Origin: Chloroflexota bacterium
GTDB taxonomy: Bacteria; Chloroflexota; Anaerolineae; Anaerolineales; Anaerolineaceae
Assembly: GCA_029265085.1 (NCBI GenBank)
Contig: JAJUJY010000087.1
Coordinates: 1-17,653 of the forward strand
DNA length: 17,653 bases
Direction: 5' to 3'
Position 1 is the stretch's first letter. Every line of letters starts with the position of its first letter. Position numbers and translations under genes: made by a program. The notes under the pieces are model-generated. The model saw only the letters and a list, made by a program, of their open reading frames with translations. It ran no database searches and was not told where the DNA came from. Shown here in pieces: positions 1 through 5,937 of the stretch.

Positions 1-855
1 ATGCCTGAACTGCCTGAAGTAGAAACCATTGTCCGCGCGCTGCGAGATGGGGGGCGAGATGGCCCCAGTCTCTTGCAGCGCCGGATCCAGGCCAGCCAGG
101 TGCTCTGGGAACGCACGCTTGCTGAACCGCTGCTGGATGAATTTTCAACGCGCATCCAGGGACAGACGGTTCAGGCACTGAACCGCCGCGCAAAATATAT
201 TCTGATCCAGTTAGACCAGGACACGCTAATCATCCACCTGCGCATGTCCGGTGATTTGCGCGTTGAACCCCACTGGGATCAACAAGGTCAGCCTATTCCG
301 CTGGCAAAACACGACCGGCTGGCGCTTATTTTTGAAGATGGCCTGCGCCTTGCTTTTAATGACACGCGTAAATTTGGCCGCGCCTGGCTGGTGCAAGACC
401 CGCAAACCATCCTGGCCGGGCTGGGACCAGAACCATTTGACCCAGCCCTGACCCCCGAAGATTTTTACCAGCGCCTGTCCGGCACGCACCGCCAGCTCAA
501 GCCGCTTCTGCTGGATCAGAGCTTCATTGCCGGGCTGGGCAATATTTATACCGATGAAGCCCTGCACCTTGCCGGGCTGCACCCGCTCACCCATTCCGCC
601 TCACTCACACCAGATCAGGCCAGCCAGTTGTTAGCCGCCATCCGCAGTGTTTTAGAGGAAGGAATTCGCCATAACGGCGCCAGTATTGACTGGGTATATC
701 GTGGGGGAAACTTTCAAAACACCTTCCGCGCCTACGGTCAGACCGGCAAACCCTGCCCGGTATGTGGCACGACCATTGCACGCATCCTGGTTGGACAGCG
801 CAGCAGTCATTACTGCCCAACCTGCCAACCGCGTTACCGCCCTTCATCGTTCTAA
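1..855 (+). CDS. mutM: Formamidopyrimidine-DNA glycosylase (Fpg/MutM)
   Basis: Base-excision repair enzyme that removes oxidised purines such as 8-oxoguanine and then cleaves the abasic site by beta,delta-elimination. The protein has 284 aa, normal for the family. It begins MPELPEVET, so Pro2 (the catalytic nucleophile after Met removal) and Glu3 are present. Lys65 in NRRAKY matches the conserved beta-hairpin lysine. The helix-two-turn-helix signature GLGNIYTDEAL lies near residue 180. The C-terminal zinc finger has Cys252, Cys255, Cys272 and Cys275, with the conserved Arg267 inside it. The start is fixed by the family N-terminus, but the window begins exactly at this ATG, so no upstream signals can be read. 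The next gene starts 26 bp after the stop and is probably co-transcribed. All expected catalytic residues are present, so I expect an active enzyme. Confidence 0.97.
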   Translation: MPELPEVETIVRALRDGGRDGPSLLQRRIQASQVLWERTLAEPLLDEFSTRIQGQTVQALNRRAKYILIQLDQDTLIIHLRMSGDLRVEPHWDQQGQPIPLAKHDRLALIFEDGLRLAFNDTRKFGRAWLVQDPQTILAGLGPEPFDPALTPEDFYQRLSGTHRQLKPLLLDQSFIAGLGNIYTDEALHLAGLHPLTHSASLTPDQASQLLAAIRSVLEEGIRHNGASIDWVYRGGNFQNTFRAYGQTGKPCPVCGTTIARILVGQRSSHYCPTCQPRYRPSSF

Positions 856-881
856 TTTTTTTCCTGAAAGCGAGGTCCACT

Positions 882-1640
882 ATGCAAACTCTCGGAGACC
901 AGCTTTTACCGGCCTTGTTGTTCCTCACCCTGGGGTTTATCGTGGGTGCGCTGGTTGCGGTTTTTGTGGTTGACCGTGACCGCGAAAAACAGCCGCGCGA
1001 GCGTAAATCCAAAGAAAAGCCCGAAGTACAGCCCACTGCTCCCCCCGTCGATCCGCGCCTGGATCCGCTTGCCCGCCTGTACCGCGACCGCACGACCGGC
1101 AAGTTACTGGTCGAGATCGACTCTAAGATAGTTACCTCAGCCAACGAGCTGACACCTGAGCAGCGCAAACGAATGGACCAGACCTCAGAAAGCCTGGATA
1201 ACTGGCTTTTCGTCTCAACGCCCCTGCCGCCCGTTACCCCCGCGGCAAAAAGCGAAGTACAGACGCCCGCCCCAACCCCTGCTTTCCAAACCAAACCAAT
1301 CACCGCGGCAACCCTCACACCACCGCCGCCGGTTTCCACCACACCCAAAGTGGAACCGGTAAAACCGGTCATCAGCCTGAATACCCAGCCTGTTGAAAAA
1401 CCGCGCACCACCAACATTGTTGAGCAAATTGACGAAGTGCTGCAGGAAATGCTGGCTTCTACCCCCTATGCAGAACATCGCATTCGCATCTCGCAAGAGC
1501 CGTCACTGGGTGTTGTGGTTTGGATCGGCGCGCAGCATTATCCCGGCATCGATAACGTCCCCGATCCTGAAATTCAGGCGATCATTCGCGCAGCCGTCAA
1601 GGAATGGGAGAAGCGTTCTGACCCAACCCTTCGTCATTAA
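882..1640 (+). CDS. Membrane-anchored protein of unknown function with Pro-rich linker
   Basis: Not recognised as a named family. I chose the ATG at 882 (252 aa): it leaves a short gap after mutM, has a weak purine-rich site (GCGAGG) just before it, and puts a clean transmembrane segment at residues about 9-31. The open frame reaches back to 762 inside mutM, but that extension is only a shadow of the glycosylase. After the anchor come a charged Arg/Lys/Glu stretch, a conserved-looking block at about residues 55-105, and a Pro/Thr/Ala-rich linker at about 110-170. A compact C-terminal domain at about 175-245 carries an IVEQIDEVLQEML helix and a GVVVWIG strand. The N-in anchor and cytosolic basic stretch suggest an inner-face protein with a tethered C-terminal domain. 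Its last 44 bp overlap the end of the convergent stress-protein gene. Confidence 0.8.
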   Translation: MQTLGDQLLPALLFLTLGFIVGALVAVFVVDRDREKQPRERKSKEKPEVQPTAPPVDPRLDPLARLYRDRTTGKLLVEIDSKIVTSANELTPEQRKRMDQTSESLDNWLFVSTPLPPVTPAAKSEVQTPAPTPAFQTKPITAATLTPPPPVSTTPKVEPVKPVISLNTQPVEKPRTTNIVEQIDEVLQEMLASTPYAEHRIRISQEPSLGVVVWIGAQHYPGIDNVPDPEIQAIIRAAVKEWEKRSDPTLRH

Positions 1641-2481
1641 GCTGTGCAACCGGCTCGCTGCGCATGGTCAGCACCGGATAATCGGTAGAAGCCGCCACCA
1701 GTGCCGTCACATCCGGCCGGTACAATTTACTCAGGCTGTGTGAGCTGTACGCCGAGCCCATCGCGATTAAATCATATTTGCCGCTGTTAATTTCAGCGGC
1801 AATTTCATTTACCACCGCGCCGTGACGCACCAACACCTCCGCCTCTACCCCTGCAGCCTGCGCCTGGGCTAAAGCCCGTTTGAGGTTTCGTGCCTGTGGA
1901 GTATCCGTTTTCAGCAATGTGTCCCAATGCAAGGCAAGCTCATGCGCTGTGGGATATTCAAAAGTAACCGGCTCAACCACATGGAAAATCGTTAATTTTG
2001 CTCCGGCCGCTTTGGCAAACTGCAGCGCCAGGGACTCTAATGTGGTTGTATATGACAAACCACCCGTGCAGAGCAAAATACGAGAAAGCGGCCAGACCAC
2101 CTTGCGCACGCGCAGCAGTGGTGAACGGCAGCCAGCCATTAAACGCCGAAAGCGTCCAAAACGCACATGCCTGCGCCATTCCGGCCGGTACACATCGCTA
2201 AATACCGCCATAATATTTGGCTGACAATCCGAGCGGTCCAAAATCGCATGCACAATATGATCGGTAACCCATTCCACCAGGAAAGGTATGTCCGCCCCGG
2301 ATAGACGCGCCTGAGCCGCGGCCAATAATTTGTCCAGTTTTGCATCTTGTTTACCGGTTTGTTCGCATAAAATACGCGCTGGAACATGCAAAAGTTCAGC
2401 CAGATTCAAGCCGTATTCCAGAGCCGGATAACCAGGGTGCCCGGACTGCAGTCCAATGATGAGTTCAAAGTCGTCGTTCAT
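1597..2481 (-). CDS. Tandem universal stress protein (Usp), degenerate ATP site
   Basis: 294 aa with two Usp-like alpha/beta folds, at about residues 1-130 and 131-275. The second half opens with a strand SRILLCTGG, then a helix and an AKLTIFHVVEP strand, and ends with YDLIAMGS ... YPVLTMR, the usual layout of UspA-type domains. The ATP-binding signature G-2x-G-9x-G-S/T is not intact: after MGSAYSSHS the second glycine region is replaced. The normal aspartate of the first strand (as in VPTDGS) also reads CTGG. The protein therefore probably does not bind ATP in the canonical way. The start ATG at 2481 overlaps the stop of the upstream transporter gene as ATGA, which points to translational coupling. 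A possible role as a regulatory partner of that transporter is inference from context only. Confidence 0.85.
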   Translation of the reverse strand: MNDDFELIIGLQSGHPGYPALEYGLNLAELLHVPARILCEQTGKQDAKLDKLLAAAQARLSGADIPFLVEWVTDHIVHAILDRSDCQPNIMAVFSDVYRPEWRRHVRFGRFRRLMAGCRSPLLRVRKVVWPLSRILLCTGGLSYTTTLESLALQFAKAAGAKLTIFHVVEPVTFEYPTAHELALHWDTLLKTDTPQARNLKRALAQAQAAGVEAEVLVRHGAVVNEIAAEINSGKYDLIAMGSAYSSHSLSKLYRPDVTALVAASTDYPVLTMRSEPVAQLNDEGLGQNASPIP

Positions 2482-2999
2482 TTTAGAAAAATGATCCCCA
2501 AAATTCCCGCGCCTAATAAGACCAGCGGCGGTGGAGCTTTTAGCAAATAGGCAGCCAGACTGACCGCCGCCACCAGGATCACAAACAAGCTCAACGGACG
2601 GCCGCTGTCACTCCGAATTACCTGCCAGGCCACCAAAACCATTAAAACCGCCACCGCCGGAGCCAACCCCTGGACAAATTTCCCTACCCAGGCCTCGCCG
2701 CTCAAAAACCGCAGCAAACTGGCCACAATCAACATCAAGATGGTGGGGGGAAGGATGGAGCCTAACAAAGCCACAAAAGCACCCGGAACACCGCCTGCCG
2801 AATAACCAACAAACATGGCCAACTGCAGCGCATCACTGCCCGGCAGGACGCTGGAAAAACCAACCGCCTCGACAAAATCCGATTCCGACATGATTTTTCC
2901 AACCGCCTCTTTATACAATAAGCCTACCGAGGCTGGTCCGGAAGTGGTGAGCAAATTCACCTTGATAAACATCCAGAACAACTGCCACAAATTGGACAT
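2478..2999 (-). CDS. Half-size chromate transporter (CHR) family membrane protein
   Basis: Hydrophobic 173-aa protein with several membrane segments. It resembles one half of ChrA (CHR family): an N-terminal FIKVNLLT segment, a SESDFVEAVGFSSVLPGSDALQ block matching the family's EEEFLDGLALAQATPGP region, then FVGYSAGGVPGAFVALLGSILPP, a typical CHR stretch. The usual FxFGGG motif near the N-terminus is altered to TTSGPASVG. Half-size CHR proteins commonly come as adjacent gene pairs; here only one copy is visible and the partner position holds a stress protein. A good AGGAG at 3006-3010 lies 6 nt before the ATG. The known substrate of characterised members is chromate; for this single, motif-altered copy the substrate is unknown. 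Confidence 0.85.
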   Translation of the reverse strand: MSNLWQLFWMFIKVNLLTTSGPASVGLLYKEAVGKIMSESDFVEAVGFSSVLPGSDALQLAMFVGYSAGGVPGAFVALLGSILPPTILMLIVASLLRFLSGEAWVGKFVQGLAPAVAVLMVLVAWQVIRSDSGRPLSLFVILVAAVSLAAYLLKAPPPLVLLGAGILGIIFLK

Positions 3000-3135
3000 T
3001 CCAAACTCCTACGCACAAAAAAGAACCGAATGCGGTTTAATTCAACCCCGATCCGGACCAAAACAATCTGCCAGTTCCCACCATTTACAGATATTCGACA
3101 AGAATTATCAACTATTTTACTTTTTTCTGGAAAGG

Positions 3136-3163
3136 TTTACAACCAAAACAAACCGGGTACAAT
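3136..3163 (+). promoter_or_regulatory. Candidate sigma-70 promoter for the small protein at 3201
   Basis: TTTACA at 3136-3141 and TACAAT at 3158-3163 are separated by 16 bp, which would start RNA near 3170. This leaves a leader of about 30 nt with an AGAAAGG ribosome site at 3188-3194. The stretch 3000-3200 otherwise holds only the chromate-family gene's ribosome site on the other strand and no gene. Confidence 0.55.
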
Positions 3164-3200
3164 AATAAATTGATTAGAATTTCACTCAGAAAGGCAGCCT

Positions 3201-3581
3201 GTGGCAGCATCAGAAGAACGCATGTTAATCCTGAACATGGTTCAGGAAGGAAAAATCTCTGCTGAAGAGGGGATCCGCTTACTGGAAGCCCTGGAAAAAT
3301 CCGGCCAGGCTGCCGCTGCGCCGCGGCTCCAACCCAAGGTGCCCCCGCGCTGGCTGATCATCCGCGTGATCGATCTGGCGTCCGGTAAGCCTAAGGTCAA
3401 TGTGCGTCTGCCAGTAAATGTACTCAACGCAGGCATGCGCATTGGCGCAAAATTTTCCACAGATCTGGGTGAAGAAGAGATGAGCCAGGTCATTCATGCG
3501 CTGCGCTCCGGCGAACGCGGAAAAATTGTGGACATTACCGACGAAGAAGATAACGAACATATTGAAATCCACCTGGAATAA
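3201..3581 (+). CDS. Small YvlB/LiaX N-terminal-like (SHOCT-like) domain protein
   Basis: 126 aa, starting at GTG 3201 with AGAAAGG 6 nt upstream. Residues about 4-35 (ERMLILNMVQEGKISAEEGIRLLEAL) match the short helical hairpin known at the N-terminus of YvlB/LiaX and related SHOCT-type proteins. In those families the EGKISxEEAxxLLxAL pattern precedes envelope-stress or adhesin-like domains. The remaining ~85 residues contain a WLIIRVIDLASGKPKVNVRLPV strand pair and end in an acidic tail (ITDEEDNEHIEIHLE). No membrane segment or signal peptide is visible, so it should be cytosolic. It is monocistronic: its own promoter lies upstream and a strong terminator directly downstream. Role unknown; an envelope-stress link would be inference from the domain name only. 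Confidence 0.85.
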   Translation: MAASEERMLILNMVQEGKISAEEGIRLLEALEKSGQAAAAPRLQPKVPPRWLIIRVIDLASGKPKVNVRLPVNVLNAGMRIGAKFSTDLGEEEMSQVIHALRSGERGKIVDITDEEDNEHIEIHLE

Positions 3582-3599
3582 GCGCAACAGAAAAAAAAT

Positions 3600-3646
3600 A
3601 ACACCCCTCCCGTTTTATAAACAGAGAGGGGTGTTTTGCTTTTTTA
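3600..3646 (+). terminator. Bidirectional intrinsic terminator
   Basis: A perfect 10-bp stem AACACCCCTC (3600-3609) / GAGGGGTGTT (3626-3635) is followed on the plus strand by a T-rich tail to 3645. On the minus strand the same stem is followed by eight T (complement of 3591-3598). It sits between the small plus-strand gene ending at 3581 and the minus-strand Nfu gene ending at 3700, so it probably serves both. Confidence 0.9.
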
Positions 3647-3699
3647 AGAAAGGTGCCACGGCATTTAAACCAGTGGTATTTACACCTCCGTAGATTTTC

Positions 3700-3951
3700 T
3701 TAATCAGCCGCTTCTACGCGCTCGATTTCGGGGAAGAACTGGCGCACGGTGCCTTCTACCCAACCCTTTAGGGTCATTGGGGAAAGCGGGCAGCCTAAAC
3801 AGGCACCACCCAGGCGCACTTTGACAATTTTCCCGTCAAAGGAGACAAAATCGACTCTGCCGCCGTGATAGGTTTCAATATAGGCGCTCAATTGCTCAAT
3901 CAAAGCACGTAATTGTTCATCGCTGCTTGCCTGCACAGGTTGATCACTCAT
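3700..3951 (-). CDS. NifU C-terminal-like (Nfu) Fe-S scaffold domain protein
   Basis: 83 aa, a free-standing Nfu domain. Such proteins hold a transient [4Fe-4S] cluster between two subunits and pass it to target enzymes. The cluster-binding pair Cys51-x-x-Cys54 lies in GGACLGCPLSPMTLKGWVE, close to the family pattern G-C-x-x-C-P-x-S-x-x-T-L. It is preceded by a strand VDFVSFDGKIVKVRL and followed by the expected amphipathic helix. The ATG at 3951 overlaps the end of the upstream cyclic-nucleotide-fold gene by 8 bp, so translation is probably coupled. No other Fe-S assembly gene (sufBCD, iscS) is in the window. Confidence 0.92.
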   Translation of the reverse strand: MSDQPVQASSDEQLRALIEQLSAYIETYHGGRVDFVSFDGKIVKVRLGGACLGCPLSPMTLKGWVEGTVRQFFPEIERVEAAD

Positions 3952-4441
3952 GTTGATTAATCCTCCTTAAGCACTCCTGATTCAGGTCCATTCCCAGGCT
4001 GAGAATGTTTAGGATTTCCGAATGGGTATTGCGCAGCCGTTCCGCAATGCCGCTGGCCAGCCGTTCCAACAATGCCGCGCCCGTATCCGGGCAATCTTCG
4101 CAAAGATGCTGCAAGCGCTGGCCGCTAATCCGTAAAACTTCTAATTCACTCACTGCCACCGCCGCGGAGGTATACACCGTCCGTCCCATTGCGGTTGACC
4201 AGCCAAACACACCGCCAGGCGTAATGCGCGCCACCGTCAGTGGGGGGCCGTCATACGGTTTATAACGGATCGACACATCACCCTTTAATAGTATATACAA
4301 ATAATCTGCTTTTTGCCCCTGTTCAAAGATAAGCTGATCTTTTTCGTAGCGGCGCATTTCAAGCAGCTTAAACAAATTGCTTAGCTGCGCTTCGGAGAAC
4401 CCGTCAAATAACGATAATTCAGCAACATTCTGGCTTAACAT
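3944..4441 (-). CDS. Cyclic nucleotide-binding-fold protein without DNA-binding domain
   Basis: 165 aa. Residues about 8-125 form a Crp/cNMP-type beta-roll: LSLFDGFSEAQLSNLFKLLE, then QLIFEQGQKADYLYILLKGDVSI, then PGGVFGWSTAMGRTVYTSAAVAV. The phosphate-binding cassette reads FGWSTA, not the FGE-x-A/S-L of true cAMP/cGMP binders; the glutamate that contacts ribose is replaced by Trp, so the ligand may differ or be absent. The C-terminal part (about 125-165) is a helix resembling the Crp dimer helix, but there is no helix-turn-helix, so this is not a transcription factor by itself. CEDCPDTG holds a Cys pair. The downstream overlap with an Nfu gene suggests a linked function. ATG at 4441; I saw no strong ribosome site. 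Confidence 0.88.
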   Translation of the reverse strand: MLSQNVAELSLFDGFSEAQLSNLFKLLEMRRYEKDQLIFEQGQKADYLYILLKGDVSIRYKPYDGPPLTVARITPGGVFGWSTAMGRTVYTSAAVAVSELEVLRISGQRLQHLCEDCPDTGAALLERLASGIAERLRNTHSEILNILSLGMDLNQECLRRINQHE

Positions 4442-4599
4442 TGAAATTATGTTAATAAAATGGCGAAATTGCTTATAGTGGCATATATCCTAAAACTTCG
4501 GACAATCATCATCCAGATTATCACACTTCCAAAAAGATTGTAATGACATTCCGGACCATCAAAACAGCACCTTTTGCAGCAGCAATCCGCAGAACCATC

Positions 4600-4628
4600 T
4601 TGACATCCATCACAAATTAGACTAATAT
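4600..4628 (+). promoter_or_regulatory. Strong sigma-70 promoter of the ArsR-type regulator
   Basis: TTGACA (4600-4605), a 17-bp spacer, then TAATAT (4623-4628). This is the best consensus promoter in the window; RNA should begin near 4635. The -10 box lies inside the first palindrome and the start point abuts the second, a layout typical of repression by steric block. Confidence 0.8.
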
Positions 4629-4633
4629 CTAAT
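4616..4633. promoter_or_regulatory. Operator palindrome 1 (over the -10 box)
   Basis: Perfect 6-bp half-sites ATTAGA (4616-4621) and TCTAAT (4628-4633) with a 6-nt spacer; the outer TTAGA/TCTAA core matches that of the second palindrome. It covers the -10 box of the promoter. Probable binding site for the ArsR-type protein encoded just downstream (inference). Confidence 0.7.
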
Positions 4634-4635
4634 AC

Positions 4636-4653
4636 GTTAGACATTTGTCTAAC
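4636..4653. promoter_or_regulatory. Operator palindrome 2 (over the transcription start)
   Basis: Perfect 7-bp half-sites GTTAGAC (4636-4642) and GTCTAAC (4647-4653) around ATTT. Its centre is exactly 20 bp from the centre of palindrome 1, two helical turns, so dimers on both sites would lie on the same face of the DNA. Confidence 0.75.
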
Positions 4654-4677
4654 AAACAGGATACACAGAAAGACTTT

Positions 4678-5751
4678 ATGCCAAAAATAATCTGGGATTG
4701 GGGAACCGCTTACGACTTCTTAATCAGCCTGTACGTGCTGCATAACCCGGCTGATATGGGCGTGCGCCCGCAGTGGGCTGCCGGGGTGCGTTCGCGCCTG
4801 CCCTCTGCCCAGCGCGACTTTTTGGAAAAGACCCAATCTTTCTTGCCTGTTCCGCTCCATGTCGTCCAATCCTTAAAAACACCGCGCAAAGATACAGCCA
4901 GTTTACTGTCTGCCCTGGCAGACATCTCACCGGCCAACCGCCTGCGCACCCTTTTCATCAAGTATGACACGCATGCAGATGTGCTGCATACCCTGGATGA
5001 AATTCACGCCCGGGGCACTGCCCGACCCAAAGAAAAAGAACTGCTCAAGTCCGGCATCTTACGCAAAGGGGGAAGCCCCTTGCGGCCGGAAGCGCTGGAA
5101 AACTTAATCCAATCCTGGCGGAATCCGCAGGAATTCGGTGAACAAATCCTGGAAGCATACCAGACCTACCAGGAGGTCTTCTTCCAAGAAGAAGAAAGCC
5201 GCCTGCACCCCGCTTTGCTGGATGGACTGGCTCATGCCCAAAATCTGGCCGGACAGATGCCTTTAGAAGATTTGGTAGAAACCTTGAGCCACGGCCTGGA
5301 ATTTGCCAAACTGCGCGATCTGGAACAGGTGATCCTGGTACCTTCATACTGGAGCAGCCCGCTGGTGTTCTTTATGCCAACAGATGCGCATTGCAGTCTG
5401 TTCACCTTTGGCTGCCGGGCGGATGACCAGACTCTGGTGCCCGGCGAACAGGTCCCTACCGGCTTATTAAATGGCCTGAAAGCGCTGGCCGACCCAACCC
5501 GGCTGCGGATATTACGCTACCTGGCGCGCGAACCGCATACTCCAACCCAATTATCCAATTTATTGCGCTTGCGCCCTCCCACCGTGATCCACCACCTGAA
5601 TACGCTTCGTCTGGCCGGTCTGGTTCATATTTCACTGCAAGCTGATGGGGAACGACGGTATGCCTTACGCCTGGAGGCCCTCCAGGCCAACTTAAACGGC
5701 GTGCAGAGCTATCTGACGCGCCCAGAATCGGATATTGACGAACTGGAATAA
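4678..5751 (+). CDS. ArsR-type winged-helix regulator with large N-terminal domain
   Basis: 357 aa from the ATG at 4678. A TTG at 4645 is in frame but lies inside operator 2, about 10 nt from the predicted RNA start, so I rejected it. Residues about 261-345 form an ArsR-type winged helix: LKALADPTRLRILRYLA, then TPTQLSNLLRLRPPTVIHHLNTLRLAGLV, then a wing (DGERRYALR). The metal-binding ELCVCDL cysteine motif of classical ArsR is absent. The first ~255 residues, opening with IIWDWGTAYDFLISLYVLH, form a helical region that I cannot assign; similar extensions occur in some large ArsR-family proteins and could sense a ligand. The protein is probably autoregulated through the two palindromes at its promoter. 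The MFS transporter gene follows 186 bp downstream on the same strand and is the likely target. Confidence 0.9.
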   Translation: MPKIIWDWGTAYDFLISLYVLHNPADMGVRPQWAAGVRSRLPSAQRDFLEKTQSFLPVPLHVVQSLKTPRKDTASLLSALADISPANRLRTLFIKYDTHADVLHTLDEIHARGTARPKEKELLKSGILRKGGSPLRPEALENLIQSWRNPQEFGEQILEAYQTYQEVFFQEEESRLHPALLDGLAHAQNLAGQMPLEDLVETLSHGLEFAKLRDLEQVILVPSYWSSPLVFFMPTDAHCSLFTFGCRADDQTLVPGEQVPTGLLNGLKALADPTRLRILRYLAREPHTPTQLSNLLRLRPPTVIHHLNTLRLAGLVHISLQADGERRYALRLEALQANLNGVQSYLTRPESDIDELE

Positions 5752-5937
5752 CCGTCTGGCTGATCCACCAGAGTGAACAGCCAGCAGCACAATCTTTTCG
5801 CAAGGACCTTTAACTTAACTATCTCCACCCTCATTTTCTGCCCCCTCCCCGTGGTGTTGCGGCGGCTTCTCACGCTGGCAGCCCGGGGAGGGAAAGGGAG
5901 TGGATACAACCTTTACATTACCTCTGGAGGCTTTTTC

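Noticed and set aside
605..1417. 270-codon minus-strand open frame
   Set aside because: It runs antisense to mutM and the anchored protein, is rich in Gly/Arg/Ser/Thr as expected from an antisense shadow, and has no family resemblance.
3017..3037. Minus-strand AACCG/CGGTT hairpin followed by six T, read as a terminator before the chromate-family gene
   Set aside because: Only five base pairs, with no gene upstream on that strand to terminate; probably chance.
2815..3165. 116-codon plus-strand frame opposite the chromate-family gene start
   Set aside because: Half of it is antisense to a supported gene and the rest is an intergenic stretch; composition is not protein-like.
4447..4644. Cys-rich 65-codon frame as an annotated gene
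   Set aside because: No ribosome site and its first codons are the operator palindromes; kept only as a low-interest finding.
4645..4677. TTG at 4645 as start of the ArsR-type regulator
   Set aside because: It lies inside operator palindrome 2, about 10 nt from the predicted RNA start and with no room for a ribosome site; ATG 4678 is better.
5773..5937. GTG at 5773 as start of the MFS transporter
   Set aside because: It would add 55 residues unlike MFS N-termini; GTG 5938 has a GGAGG at ideal spacing.
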